DNA of 64,000 bases. It comes from CBDCGJ01 sp965238305 (GTDB lineage Bacteria > Pseudomonadota > Alphaproteobacteria > GCA-2731375). The notes beneath the pieces are model-generated. The model saw only the letters and a program-made list of their open reading frames with translations. It did not search any database and was not told the DNA's origin. The translations under genes and the position numbers were made by a program. The stretch is taken from positions 3,038,001 to 3,102,000 of the forward strand of contig CBDEHK010000001.1 of the NCBI GenBank assembly GCA_965238305.1, given 5' to 3'. Positions 17,687 through 26,651 of this stretch are shown here, one piece after another; within the stretch, counting starts at the first letter, position 1; every line of letters starts with the position of its first letter.

Positions 17687-18889
17687 CTAACGCTCCAATA
17701 TCTGTACGCGTTTGTTGTAATAATTCATCGCAGCTGAGATTGACAAACTTATTGTCATATAGAACAACATCGTCATTGCCACGATTTCAATCGCATAACC
17801 GCTTTGGTTAAGCGAAGTTTGCATGAACAAAGAAACAATTTCGGGATAACCGATGGCAACTGCAAGAGAAGAGTCTTTCACCACGTTCATCCAAGCACTT
17901 ATCAGTGGCGGGATAATCGCCCGCATCGCCTGGGGAATGATGACCAGTTGCAGGGTTTTATTTGGTCTTAAACCCAGTGAGTTCGACGCCTCTGTTTGCC
18001 CGCGGTTCACGGATTCTATGCCGGCCCGCACCATTTCAGCAATATAACTTGAATGGTAAATAGTTAACGCAACAAACATTGTCATCAAGGCCGGTGGTAC
18101 CCTACCGCCGCCTTTAAAGTTGAATCCTTTTAGCTCCGGAATATCCCAACCAAGCGGCATGCCGGTAATAAGAAATATGATCGCGGGTAATCCAAAGATC
18201 AAACCTAGCCCGGCCCAAAAAGATGGAAACTGCTGCCCTGTTTCATTTTGACGTTTATGTGCCCAGCGGGACATAAAATACGCCGCGACGCAGCCGATAA
18301 GAAGGGCCACTAAGGTCATCCAAAATAAACCTTCCGGCTCTGGCCAAGGGACATAGAAGCCGCGATTGTTTAAAAATGAAATTCCTAGTAAATCGACACT
18401 TTGCTTTGGCCTCGGTAGTAGCGAGAAAACACCAAGATACCAGAAGATGATTTGGATGAGGAGCGGTGTATTCCGCAATGCTTCGACGTAAGCAGAAGCC
18501 AGTTTCGAAATCAACCAGTTGCTCGACAGGCGCATGATGCCGACAACAAAACCAAGGATCGTTGTGAACACGATCGAAAATACGGAGACGAACAGTGTGT
18601 TGGTTACCCCAACCCAAAATATCCGCCCGTATGTGTCGCCGGGAACATAGGGTATCAATTTGAAATCGGTATCAAAGCCGGCGGATTGCCATAAAAAGCT
18701 AAACCCGGAATTCATCCCACGGGCTTCCATGTTGGCCGCGGTATTGGAGAAGAGATACCAAGCTAGCCAACCGACCAGTAAAAAAGTGAACATTTGATAT
18801 GCAATCGAACGAAATTGTTCGTTGTATAGAAACGCCATGGGGCCAGAAGCGCTTTCCCCAATAGCTTGACGTTCTTCTGCTGTCGACAT
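17687..18889 (-). CDS. aapQ: General L-amino acid ABC transporter permease AapQ
   Basis: 400 residues with the AapQ architecture: an early TM, a large periplasmic insertion between the first and second helices, and a C-terminal permease domain. The EAA loop is TEASNSLGLRPNKTLQLVIIPQAM. It heterodimerises with AapM. It lies 83 bases downstream of aapJ, with a hairpin in the gap. Confidence 0.94.
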   Translation of the reverse strand: MSTAEERQAIGESASGPMAFLYNEQFRSIAYQMFTFLLVGWLAWYLFSNTAANMEARGMNSGFSFLWQSAGFDTDFKLIPYVPGDTYGRIFWVGVTNTLFVSVFSIVFTTILGFVVGIMRLSSNWLISKLASAYVEALRNTPLLIQIIFWYLGVFSLLPRPKQSVDLLGISFLNNRGFYVPWPEPEGLFWMTLVALLIGCVAAYFMSRWAHKRQNETGQQFPSFWAGLGLIFGLPAIIFLITGMPLGWDIPELKGFNFKGGGRVPPALMTMFVALTIYHSSYIAEMVRAGIESVNRGQTEASNSLGLRPNKTLQLVIIPQAMRAIIPPLISAWMNVVKDSSLAVAIGYPEIVSLFMQTSLNQSGYAIEIVAMTMLFYMTISLSISAAMNYYNKRVQILER

Positions 18890-18931
18890 GGCGGTTACCG
18901 TTCTTGAAGAAGCAAAAATTACAGTAAGAAA

Positions 18932-18962
18932 AAATGCCGCTCAATTTTCATTGAGCGGCATT
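18932..18962 (-). terminator. Intra-operon hairpin between aapJ and aapQ
   Basis: The inverted repeat AATGCCGCTCAA / TTGAGCGGCATT has a 6-base loop and, read on the minus strand, is followed by a run of T. It is placed right after the binding-protein gene. Such partial terminators or 3' stabilising hairpins normally raise binding-protein expression over permease expression. Confidence 0.82.
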
Positions 18963-18972
18963 CAATTCTAAA

Positions 18973-20013
18973 TCAACGGAACGGTGGGGCGTACATCAGG
19001 CCGCCACGGGTCCACAGATCATTGGCCGAACCAGCACGCGGGATGCCAATCCCGAGTTTGCCGCCGCCCATGTAAGCTTCGTAAACTTCGCCGAAGTTAC
19101 CAACTTGTTTGATGATGTTGTATGCCCAGTCTTTGTCCAGGCCCAAACCTTCATGCAAGTTCCCTTCAAGACCAAGCATCCGCTTGACTTCAGGATTATT
19201 CGAGCTGCTGCGAATTTGATCAACATTAGCTTTGTTGATACCTAATTCTTCCGCCGCAACCATCGCGAAAACCGTCCACTTGACGATATCCATCCATTGA
19301 GAATCGTTCTGACGAACAACTGGACCCAAGGGTTCTTTGGAAATCGTTTCAGGCAGAATGACGTGTGCGTCTTGATCGGCAAAGCCAGCACGGCCGGAAG
19401 CCAGACCGGATTTATCGTTCGTCATCGCATCGCAACCGCCTTTTAGGTAGGTTTCGTTACGAACGTTGGCATCCTCAAACGTCACCGGTTGAATGTCCAT
19501 TTTGTTGGACCGGCTGAAGTCTGTCAGGTTCAATTCGGTGGTCGTACCGGTCACAACACAGACGGTTGCACCCTTCAATTCCATCGCGCTCTTGATGCCG
19601 GAATCTTTCGGTACCATGAAACCCTGGCCGTCATACATATTGACGGCAGTGAAATCCAAACCGAGTTGCGTATCACGCAACAGGGTCCACGTGGTAGTCC
19701 GCGACAGAACGTCGCTTTCACCATTCGCCATCGCGGTGAAACGCGATTGTGTGGTTACCGACTGGATTTCCAATTTCTTGGAATCGCCCAAAACGGCTGC
19801 TGCAATAGCCTGACATACAGCTACGTCACTGCCGTACCAATTGCCGTCTTTATCCAAGTTGTAGAAACCGTCAGCTGGTTTACCAACTTGGCAACGCAGC
19901 ATGCCGCGTTTTTTAACAATTTCCAATGTTGATTCTGCTGAGGCACCAACCGCGCCACCGACAAGAATGCCGGCTGCGGCCGAAGCGGCAGCAATTGTTT
20001 TCAATAACTTCAT
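18973..20013 (-). CDS. aapJ: General L-amino acid ABC transporter, periplasmic binding protein
   Basis: 346 residues with a Sec signal peptide (about 1-27, ending ASA) and a family-3 solute-binding domain. Typical AapJ features are RGMLRCQVGKPADGF near the mature N-terminus, the GSDVAVCQAIAAAVLGD block and the C-terminal RAGSANDLWTRGGLMYAPPFR. It captures L-amino acids in the periplasm for AapQMP. It is the first gene of the operon. Confidence 0.95.
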   Translation of the reverse strand: MKLLKTIAAASAAAGILVGGAVGASAESTLEIVKKRGMLRCQVGKPADGFYNLDKDGNWYGSDVAVCQAIAAAVLGDSKKLEIQSVTTQSRFTAMANGESDVLSRTTTWTLLRDTQLGLDFTAVNMYDGQGFMVPKDSGIKSAMELKGATVCVVTGTTTELNLTDFSRSNKMDIQPVTFEDANVRNETYLKGGCDAMTNDKSGLASGRAGFADQDAHVILPETISKEPLGPVVRQNDSQWMDIVKWTVFAMVAAEELGINKANVDQIRSSSNNPEVKRMLGLEGNLHEGLGLDKDWAYNIIKQVGNFGEVYEAYMGGGKLGIGIPRAGSANDLWTRGGLMYAPPFR

Positions 20014-20321
20014 CGTGTACTTCCTCCCATTACGGACTGCACTATTTTAAGATTCGTTTATCGCGACATCTTGAACCCGGTGCAAGCAACCACACTTGTC
20101 GATTAGAAGCTGCAGCTACAACTTTGCCGTTGCTTACTACCACTTGACGCTTCAAATCAGCGCAATCCCTGTTTGCCCGTCGTTCTTTTGCGACGCAACA
20201 GCTTAGATACTAGTCTGAATTTGCAGGAATCTCAACACGCAGAAATAGGTTTAGAAACCTTTTTCAATTTGGTGCTTCAATTAAATCTTAATGGAGAAGG
20301 CCGAAATCGCGAAAAACCCTT
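20014..20321. other. Intergenic region upstream of aapJ
   Basis: About 310 bases without a convincing gene. It should hold the aap promoter and leader on the minus strand. A near-palindrome AGGTTTAGAAACCT (20250-20263) is the only symmetric element noticed. No riboswitch fold was recognised. Confidence 0.4.
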
Positions 20322-20534
20322 TTAGTCTGTTGATTTCACTTCTTCGCAGGCGAATTTCTTTTTGTAGGCACGAGGACTTTTTTCCGCCAGTTCTTTTTGA
20401 TATTTCTCAGCTTTAGCCTTCTTTTCCAGGCAAATCTGTTTATTTGGATATTCGATCGAGCCCCATCCTTCCATGGTGTCACCCCGCACCCATTCGCCGT
20501 TCACCAATAAAAATACCACTAAAAGAAATTTCAT
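20322..20534 (-). CDS. Small exported protein, 70 aa, unknown
   Basis: An N-terminal hydrophobic segment (KFLLVVFLLVNG) looks like a short signal peptide. It is followed by a Lys/Glu-rich helix-forming stretch with two Cys residues (QICLEKK and KKFACEE) that could form a disulfide in the periplasm. It is not recognised as a named family. It is transcribed away from metC, with a palindrome-rich spacer between them. Confidence 0.6.
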   Translation of the reverse strand: MKFLLVVFLLVNGEWVRGDTMEGWGSIEYPNKQICLEKKAKAEKYQKELAEKSPRAYKKKFACEEVKSTD

Positions 20535-20545
20535 AGAGCTTGCGC

Positions 20546-20566
20546 CTTTCGCGAAAGAACATGTTC
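20546..20566. promoter_or_regulatory. Overlapping palindromes between the small exported gene and metC
   Basis: CTTTCGCGAAAG (20546-20557) is a perfect 12-base palindrome that shares its last base with GAACATGTTC (20557-20566), a perfect 10-base palindrome. Two further CATGT copies follow within 35 bases. The location in a divergent intergenic region suggests operator sites; the regulator is unknown. Confidence 0.4.
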
Positions 20567-20692
20567 ATTCAGGCATAACATGTGGGGAAAATCATGTTCA
20601 AGTCCTCAGAAGGTATGGTTTCACAATCGTGAAAGTGACATGATGCGGCGAAATTCGTCTGTTAGAAATGTAAAATCTGAATGTGAAGGTAA

Positions 20693-21871
20693 ATGAAAGA
20701 AGCAACAATAATTGTAACGGCAGGACGCCGTCCGCAAGAAAATCATGGCGTGGTCAATCCACCTGTCTATCATGCCTCAACGATTATTTCCGAGACTGTT
20801 CAAGAACAACGTGAAAAAGGGGCTGCCCGCCTCAAAGGCGATCGCGTGATTGCCTATGGCCGCTCCGGCACGCCGACACATTTTGCGCTCGAGGACGCAG
20901 TGATGGCTATCGAAGGCGGCGACCGCTGTAAAATTTATTCCTCCGGGGTTGGGGCGATTTCTGCCGTACTCCTGGCCTTTGTTGCAACAGGAGATCATAT
21001 CCTTGTTGTCGACTGCACTTATGGCCCGACGCGACGTATCTGCAATCAACTATTGGCGCGCTTCGGGGTTGAGACAACCTATTACGACCCGATGATTGAT
21101 CCAGCCGACTTGCGGGCGCTCATTCGTCCCAACACAAAGGTCGTGTTCGCGGAGGCACCTGGTTCTCTTACCTTTGAAATGCAAGACATTCCTGCTATCG
21201 CTGCCGTCGCGCATGAAAATAATTGTGTGATGGTCATGGACAATACTTGGGCTTCGCCGCTTTATTTCAAACCATTTGAGCATGGCGTCGACGTTTCCAT
21301 TCAAGCCGGTACAAAATATATCGTCGGCCATTCCGACGTGATGATCGGGACCGTCACGGCACGGGAAGAGGTCTGGCCTGCAATCGCGGAAGCGACGGCT
21401 GATCTTGGACAAACCGCTGGACCGGACGATATATATTTGGCCCAACGCGGGCTTCGCACTTTGGGCGTGCGCTTGCCACGCCACTGGGAAAACGGTTTGA
21501 AGTTGGCCGAATGGTTGCAGGAGAGAGAGGAAGTGGACTGCATTATGCATCCGGCAATGCCAGACGATCCGGGCCATCGCCTTTGGAAGCGCGATTTTCG
21601 CGGTGCCAGTGGATTGTTTGGGGTTTCTTTAAAACCGGTATCGACAGCCGGATTGGATGCCTTCATCGATCAACTTTCCTTGTTTGGTCTGGGTGCATCT
21701 TGGGGCGGATACGAAAGTCTGGTCTTAATTACGAAACCAAATTCCATGCGGGTTGCACGTCCCTGGCCTTCGGAAGGTCCTACTATCCGCTTCCACGCTG
21801 GCTTGGAAGATCCCGAAGATTTGATCGCTGACTTGTCAGTCGGCTTTGACGCAATGGCGAAAGCAATATGA
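20693..21871 (+). CDS. metC: Cystathionine beta-lyase
   Basis: 392-residue PLP enzyme of the Cys/Met-metabolism family that converts cystathionine to homocysteine, ammonia and pyruvate in methionine synthesis. The PLP Lys is K208 in QAGTKYIVGHSD, with the family's YGRSGTPTHFALEDA and SLTFEM segments. Its C-terminal block LFGLGASWGGYESL is typical of beta-lyases. Its last bases overlap the hisI start (ATGA), so hisI and the mod genes are probably co-transcribed with it. Confidence 0.9.
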   Translation: MKEATIIVTAGRRPQENHGVVNPPVYHASTIISETVQEQREKGAARLKGDRVIAYGRSGTPTHFALEDAVMAIEGGDRCKIYSSGVGAISAVLLAFVATGDHILVVDCTYGPTRRICNQLLARFGVETTYYDPMIDPADLRALIRPNTKVVFAEAPGSLTFEMQDIPAIAAVAHENNCVMVMDNTWASPLYFKPFEHGVDVSIQAGTKYIVGHSDVMIGTVTAREEVWPAIAEATADLGQTAGPDDIYLAQRGLRTLGVRLPRHWENGLKLAEWLQEREEVDCIMHPAMPDDPGHRLWKRDFRGASGLFGVSLKPVSTAGLDAFIDQLSLFGLGASWGGYESLVLITKPNSMRVARPWPSEGPTIRFHAGLEDPEDLIADLSVGFDAMAKAI

Positions 21872-22263
21872 ATTTTGATAAGATTATTACAGAACTTGTT
21901 TTTGACGACGCTGGTTTAATTCCGGTTGTTGCGCAGCAGCACGATACTGGCGAAGTGTTGATGGTAGCCTGGATGAACGAAGATGCCGTACGCATCACGA
22001 TACAAGAAAATCAGGTCTGCTATTATTCGCGCTCCCGCCAAGCTTTGTGGCGGAAAGGTGAAAGTTCAGGCCAAACCCAGAAGTTAGTGGATTTTCGCTT
22101 CGATTGCGATGGCGACACCATCTTGTTGCAGGTCGATCAAAAAGGTGTCGCTTGTCATACCGGACGGCACAATTGCTTTTTCCGTGCCTATCGTGACGAA
22201 AAAACCGAAGTCATTGCCGACGTACAAGTGTCGCCTGAAGAACTCTACGGAAAAAATGTTTAG
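21868..22263 (+). CDS. hisI: Phosphoribosyl-AMP cyclohydrolase
   Basis: 131 residues; it opens the adenine ring of PR-AMP in histidine biosynthesis. Metal ligands are visible: D79-C-D81-G-D83, then C96-H97 in VACHTGR, and C103. Length matches the stand-alone alphaproteobacterial enzyme (no HisE fusion). It overlaps metC by 4 bases and modA by 8 bases, and is away from other his genes. Confidence 0.95.
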   Translation: MNFDKIITELVFDDAGLIPVVAQQHDTGEVLMVAWMNEDAVRITIQENQVCYYSRSRQALWRKGESSGQTQKLVDFRFDCDGDTILLQVDQKGVACHTGRHNCFFRAYRDEKTEVIADVQVSPEELYGKNV

Positions 22264-23023
22264 GCGATTGTTTATTGGCGCGGTAATTTTGTTTGACGCT
22301 TTTTCGTCAAGCGCGCAGGCGGAACGTTTAAATATCCTCGCTGCCTCCAGCACGACAGAATTCCTAATCGCCGCGAAAAATGCCTATACCGCCGATAATC
22401 CAAATGCACCGGAGATAAAGTTAATTTTTGCCTCCAGTTCCACACTGGCGCGACAGATCGAAGCCGGCGCGCCTGCAAACGTTTTTCTATCTGCCAATCA
22501 AACTTGGATGGATTATTTGGCCAACAAGAAATTGCTCGTAAAAAAATCCCGACGGGATATTTTTTCCAATCGACTTGTGCTTGCTGGGCCCGCATCAAAA
22601 AGACCGGAGGTGCAATTTGATTCACATTTGCTCGAACGGTTGGGTGGCAACAAACTGATCATCGGCAATCCGAACCACGTGCCGGCTGGGCATTATGCCA
22701 AGCAAGCTTTAATCACCGCCAATTTATGGGGCCTTTTAAAAGGGCAACTCGCCTACGCTAGTTCCGCCCGTGCTGCTGTCAGCCTAATTCAACGAACCAA
22801 CTCACCAGGGATCGTTTACGCGACGGATATGCGAGTTGCCGACGATCTTGAAGTCTATGTGGAAATTGACAAGCGATTACATACTCCCATCCGCTACTCT
22901 ATCGCTGTGTTAAAGGACGGTGCGACACTTGTGGCAGCGCAGTTTGTCGCTTTTCTGCAGGCTACCCCACAACGCAAATTGATCCGCTTGTATGGTTTTC
23001 TTCCTCTTAGCGCAGCGGAATGA
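22256..23023 (+). CDS. modA: Molybdate ABC transporter periplasmic binding protein
   Basis: Start at the ATG at 22256, which overlaps the hisI stop and is followed by a proper signal peptide (MFRRLFIGAVILFDAFSSSAQA). The longer open frame back to 22109 would lie inside hisI and lacks one. The 255-residue protein has the ModA ligand-loop features LNILAASSTTEFL and FASSSTLARQIEAGAPANVF. It binds molybdate or tungstate for ModBC. Confidence 0.92.
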   Translation: MFRRLFIGAVILFDAFSSSAQAERLNILAASSTTEFLIAAKNAYTADNPNAPEIKLIFASSSTLARQIEAGAPANVFLSANQTWMDYLANKKLLVKKSRRDIFSNRLVLAGPASKRPEVQFDSHLLERLGGNKLIIGNPNHVPAGHYAKQALITANLWGLLKGQLAYASSARAAVSLIQRTNSPGIVYATDMRVADDLEVYVEIDKRLHTPIRYSIAVLKDGATLVAAQFVAFLQATPQRKLIRLYGFLPLSAAE

Positions 23024-23712
23024 TCATGCTAGGTGACGTTGAAATCCAAGCATTGCTGTTATCTTTGAAAGTGTCGATTTGGGCGGTTGGAATTAGCCTG
23101 CCATTGGCGCTATTGACGGCTTGGATTTTAGCGCGCCGGGAATTTCCGGGCAAAATTCTGTTTGACGGGTTTGTTCATCTACCGCTGGTGTTGCCGCCGG
23201 TCGTGGTCGGTTATCTACTCCTAGAAATCCTGGGTCGTCGCGGGGTGGTCGGTCGCTGGCTTTATGACACCTTCGATTTAAGTTTTGTGTTCTCTTGGCG
23301 AGGCGCAATGGTTGCGGCAGCCGTGATGAGTTTTCCGTTAATTGTCCGGGCGATCCGTTTGTCGCTGGAAAGCGTTGACCGACGTTTGGAAGTTGCCGCC
23401 CGCACCCTCGGTGCGTCGCCGCTCCGCGTATTTGTCACGATTACTGTGCCGCTCATACTGCCGGGCATAATAAGCGGGACGATATTAGGACTGGCGCGCT
23501 GCTTAGGAGAGTTCGGCGCCACGATAACCTTCGCCGCGAATGTACCGGGGGAAACCAATACGCTGCCACTGGCTATCTATTCGGTGTTGCAGACACCGGA
23601 TGGGGAAGCTGCTGCCGTTCGGTTATCTATTATCGCCATTATCCTGGCCTTAGCAGCGCTTGCCGGATCCGAATTCTGGGCCCGACGTTTACGTCGCCAA
23701 ATGGGGTCATAG
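23020..23712 (+). CDS. modB: Molybdate ABC transporter permease
   Basis: 230 residues with five to six membrane helices. HLPLVLPPVVVGYLLL is the typical ModB segment, and the EAA loop is EVAARTLGASPLRVFVTITVPL. It overlaps modA by 4 bases (ATGA), and modC follows after 3 bases. Confidence 0.94.
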   Translation: MIMLGDVEIQALLLSLKVSIWAVGISLPLALLTAWILARREFPGKILFDGFVHLPLVLPPVVVGYLLLEILGRRGVVGRWLYDTFDLSFVFSWRGAMVAAAVMSFPLIVRAIRLSLESVDRRLEVAARTLGASPLRVFVTITVPLILPGIISGTILGLARCLGEFGATITFAANVPGETNTLPLAIYSVLQTPDGEAAAVRLSIIAIILALAALAGSEFWARRLRRQMGS

Positions 23713-23715
23713 GCA

Positions 23716-24816
23716 ATGTTGGATGTTCATATCAAACATCAAAGTCAAGGCGCGCCGGCACTTGACGTGACTTTTCAAGCCCCTTCGGGGGTTACCAGTT
23801 TGTTTGGGCGGTCCGGTGCCGGCAAGACGACGGTAATCAATGTTCTTGCTGGTCTAATAAAGCCGCAATCCGGTCATATCGAGATCGATGGCGAGGTGAT
23901 TTTTGACGCCACCAAAAAGGTAAATGTGCCGCCGGACCAGCGCCGCTTTGGTTACGTTTTTCAAGATGCCAAGTTATTCCCGCATCTAAATGTTGAAAGC
24001 AACCTGCGTTATGGTTACAACTTGCTGCCGTCAGAGAAGCGAAAAATAGTTTTTGATGATGTGGTTTCATTATTGAAACTAGATCATTTGAGGCAACGGC
24101 GAACGCGTAATTTGTCCGGAGGTGAAAGCCAGCGCGTAGCCATTGGCCGGGCATTGTTAACCAGTCCACGACTATTGTTGCTAGACGAACCGCTGGCCAG
24201 TTTGGATGGCGCCCATCGCCGTGAAATCATGCCGTACCTGGAAAATGTTCGCCAACAGCTAAATATCCCGATCATCTACGTCACCCATCAAATAGACGAG
24301 ATCATCCGTTTGGCCGATCAGGTGGTTGTCATTGACGATGGCCGGGTGATGGCCACAGGCGCAGTCGAAGAGGTTCTAAGTCGGCTGGACCTACGTCCCC
24401 TCACCGGTCGTTTCGATGCCGGTGCAGCGCTTACCTGCAAAGTTGGCGCACATGACCGCCGCGATCAATTGACCCGACTGGAATTTTCCGGCGGCGCCAT
24501 TGTAGTCCCATTCCAAGATTTGCCTGAAGGCCGCGAAATCCGCATTCGTATTCGGGCCCGAGATATTACCTTGTCGCTGACGAAACCAACGCAAACAAGT
24601 GTGTTAAATATCCTCGAAGGCCAGATCATTGAGATTGCTGAAAGTGACAAAGCCCGCGCTGACGTTTTATTACAGGTCGGCAAAGATAAACTATGGGCCA
24701 GCGTTACCAAGCGTTCGGTTCGGGAACTCGGATTGGAAATTGGCGTCTCGTTGTTTGCAATGATCAAGTCAGTTGCCGTCGACAGACATAGTATTGGCGG
24801 TAAAACCAATACTTAA
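23716..24816 (+). CDS. modC: Molybdate ABC transporter ATP-binding protein
   Basis: 366 residues: an ABC domain with Walker A GRSGAGKTT (31-39), signature LSGGESQR at about 133-140, Walker B LLLLDEPLASLD, and a C-terminal TOBE domain (about 295-360) typical of ModC. Together with ModAB it would supply molybdenum for the CoxSLM-type hydroxylase encoded at 45-49 kb. Its stop nearly abuts the convergent aminotransferase gene. Confidence 0.94.
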   Translation: MLDVHIKHQSQGAPALDVTFQAPSGVTSLFGRSGAGKTTVINVLAGLIKPQSGHIEIDGEVIFDATKKVNVPPDQRRFGYVFQDAKLFPHLNVESNLRYGYNLLPSEKRKIVFDDVVSLLKLDHLRQRRTRNLSGGESQRVAIGRALLTSPRLLLLDEPLASLDGAHRREIMPYLENVRQQLNIPIIYVTHQIDEIIRLADQVVVIDDGRVMATGAVEEVLSRLDLRPLTGRFDAGAALTCKVGAHDRRDQLTRLEFSGGAIVVPFQDLPEGREIRIRIRARDITLSLTKPTQTSVLNILEGQIIEIAESDKARADVLLQVGKDKLWASVTKRSVRELGLEIGVSLFAMIKSVAVDRHSIGGKTNT

Positions 24817-24817
24817 T

Positions 24818-26062
24818 TCATGCTTGGCTATTCAGGCCGACAACAAATCGTTCGATCCGATCCATTGCTTCCGACAAAACTTCCTTCGATGCCGTTAAAG
24901 ACATCCGCAAGTGACCTTCGCCACTTTCACCAAATCCAGTACCGGGGATCATTGTGACGCCTTCGGTCTCTACAAGGCGGTTGGCAAAACCATCGGCCCC
25001 CAAACCGCTTTCGCGAATGTCCAACATCACGAACATGCCGCCCTCCGGTTCAACGCAGGATATTTTCTGCATTTGGGCGATGCGATTGACCACCAGCTCG
25101 CGCCGTTCCCGGTAGGCAGCTAACATCTCGTCGACTTCCGCAAAATCTTTCGAGACCGCCACCAAAGCCGCATCCATCACAAACGGGGGCGTGCCGAACA
25201 ACATGCATTGGACAATATGCATGATATGGGTCGACATATCGCCTGGGGGCGCGACAATCCAGCCCAGTCGCCAACCCGGCATTGCGTGCGATTTCGACAA
25301 GCTGGAAATCACCGCTGTGCGTTCCGCCATGCCTTCACCAATAGATGGCGATAAGAATTCTTGACCATAAGTCAGACTGGCATAAACCTCATCAGACAAA
25401 ACCCAAAGATCATGTTCCCGGCAAACTATCGCCAAATCGTCGATTTCGGACCGCGTTAGCATTGCACCGGTCGGATTGTGAGGAAAATTGAGAAGAATAG
25501 CCCGGGTTTTAGGCGTGATTACAGCCTTTAGATCGTCAACATTAAGATGAAAGTTGTCTTCCCGTTTCAGCGGCAACGGCACCAATTCGGCGCCGGTAGC
25601 CCCAACGACGCCCATATACGTCGAATACATCGGCTCCGGCACAATGAATTCATCGCCAGGGCCTGCCACGCACATGGCGGCGGCAAATAATGCCGCCTGC
25701 CCGCCAGACAACACGACTACTTGATCGGCGACCATTTTTAGACCGGTAAGTTGGTTATGGCGTGTGGCAATGGCCGCCCGCAGCTCCGGCATGCCGGCAA
25801 AATCGGTATAATGCGTGCGCCCGTTGCGTAATGCATGAACGGCGGTTTCAATGATTTCAGATGGTGTGTCAAAATCCGGATCACCAATGCTGAGAAAGAT
25901 TATGTCCTTTCCCTCTTCGGCTAATCGCATCGCTTTGCCATGGACGTTCCAGGCTTGTGAGCCTTCGCCACCTGTCCGGCTTACCATCGGCGAATAGGTC
26001 ATACCGGTTTTAGAATCGACCGGTCGTTCGGACGCTACATTTATGTCGACTTGTTTATTCAT
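24818..26062 (-). CDS. Class I/II PLP aminotransferase (AruH-like)
   Basis: 414 residues with fold-type I aminotransferase landmarks: N196-PTG, D224 in LSDEVY, PLP Lys K257 in SSLSKSHAMPGW and the carboxylate-binding Arg near the C-terminus (HLRMSL). The GWRLGWIVAPP pattern and overall sequence resemble arginine:pyruvate transaminases and related broad-range enzymes, but the substrate cannot be fixed by eye. It is a single gene convergent with modC. Confidence 0.85.
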   Translation of the reverse strand: MNKQVDINVASERPVDSKTGMTYSPMVSRTGGEGSQAWNVHGKAMRLAEEGKDIIFLSIGDPDFDTPSEIIETAVHALRNGRTHYTDFAGMPELRAAIATRHNQLTGLKMVADQVVVLSGGQAALFAAAMCVAGPGDEFIVPEPMYSTYMGVVGATGAELVPLPLKREDNFHLNVDDLKAVITPKTRAILLNFPHNPTGAMLTRSEIDDLAIVCREHDLWVLSDEVYASLTYGQEFLSPSIGEGMAERTAVISSLSKSHAMPGWRLGWIVAPPGDMSTHIMHIVQCMLFGTPPFVMDAALVAVSKDFAEVDEMLAAYRERRELVVNRIAQMQKISCVEPEGGMFVMLDIRESGLGADGFANRLVETEGVTMIPGTGFGESGEGHLRMSLTASKEVLSEAMDRIERFVVGLNSQA

Positions 26063-26197
26063 GAAATTCCAACCTTACCAACGATTGTGGCCTCGATATT
26101 GCAAACCTTTTTACAGTCCAGATAACAGCCAATGGAGCTTCGGCGTGTTATATTTCGGTTTGCACAAGACTACAATCGTTGTGATTGGGTTAATGAT

Positions 26198-26542
26198 ATG
26201 TTTCGTATTGTAAGTTTGATTTTTGTATCAGCCTGTTTGTTCGCGACGAGCGGATGCGTTCGCGTGGGCGACAATATGGAAGTCATTGGCGAAAATATGA
26301 CTGGTGGCGACTGCGACTGGTCGCGTTATGTCGAAGGTAAGAATTTTTGCCGGCATGAAAAACCGACGGCCATCGCCTACGAACCGTTATATTGCTACAA
26401 AAGTGTTGGCGCGGTTGATTGCTATAATCAACCGCAACCTGGTCGTCGTTTGGTCGGGCAAAACAAAATACCAAATGATATGGTCGCTAAATCAGCAGAT
26501 AATTCTGACAAAATGGCTAAATCGCAAAACTCGACGGAGTAG
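26198..26542 (+). CDS. Small lipoprotein, unknown function
   Basis: Start at the ATG at 26198, giving a signal peptide with lipobox ATSGC and lipidated Cys near residue 20. The open frame continues upstream to 26132, but that part is not signal-like. The mature protein begins CVRVGDNMEVIGEN and contains several Cys (DCDW, NFCRH, LYCYK, VDCYN), suggesting disulfides. A partial copy of the first mature codons occurs at 30888-30923. The gene lies at one border of the stressosome cassette. Confidence 0.75.
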   Translation: MFRIVSLIFVSACLFATSGCVRVGDNMEVIGENMTGGDCDWSRYVEGKNFCRHEKPTAIAYEPLYCYKSVGAVDCYNQPQPGRRLVGQNKIPNDMVAKSADNSDKMAKSQNSTE

Positions 26543-26651
26543 GGTTGGTATTAGGTATCGAGATCAACATCCGCGTTCTAATCAGGGATGAACCTTGGGC
26601 CCGACTTGATCGATAGGTAACAGATTGTACCGGACACGTGGGTAGGCGCCG

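Noticed and set aside
20250..20263. AGGTTTAGAAACCT near-palindrome as an attenuator for aapJ
   Set aside because: The loop would be only two bases and there is no T-run, so a hairpin terminator is unlikely.
22109..22255. N-terminal extension of the modA frame
   Set aside because: It lies inside hisI in another frame and has no signal peptide; the ATG at 22256 is followed by one.
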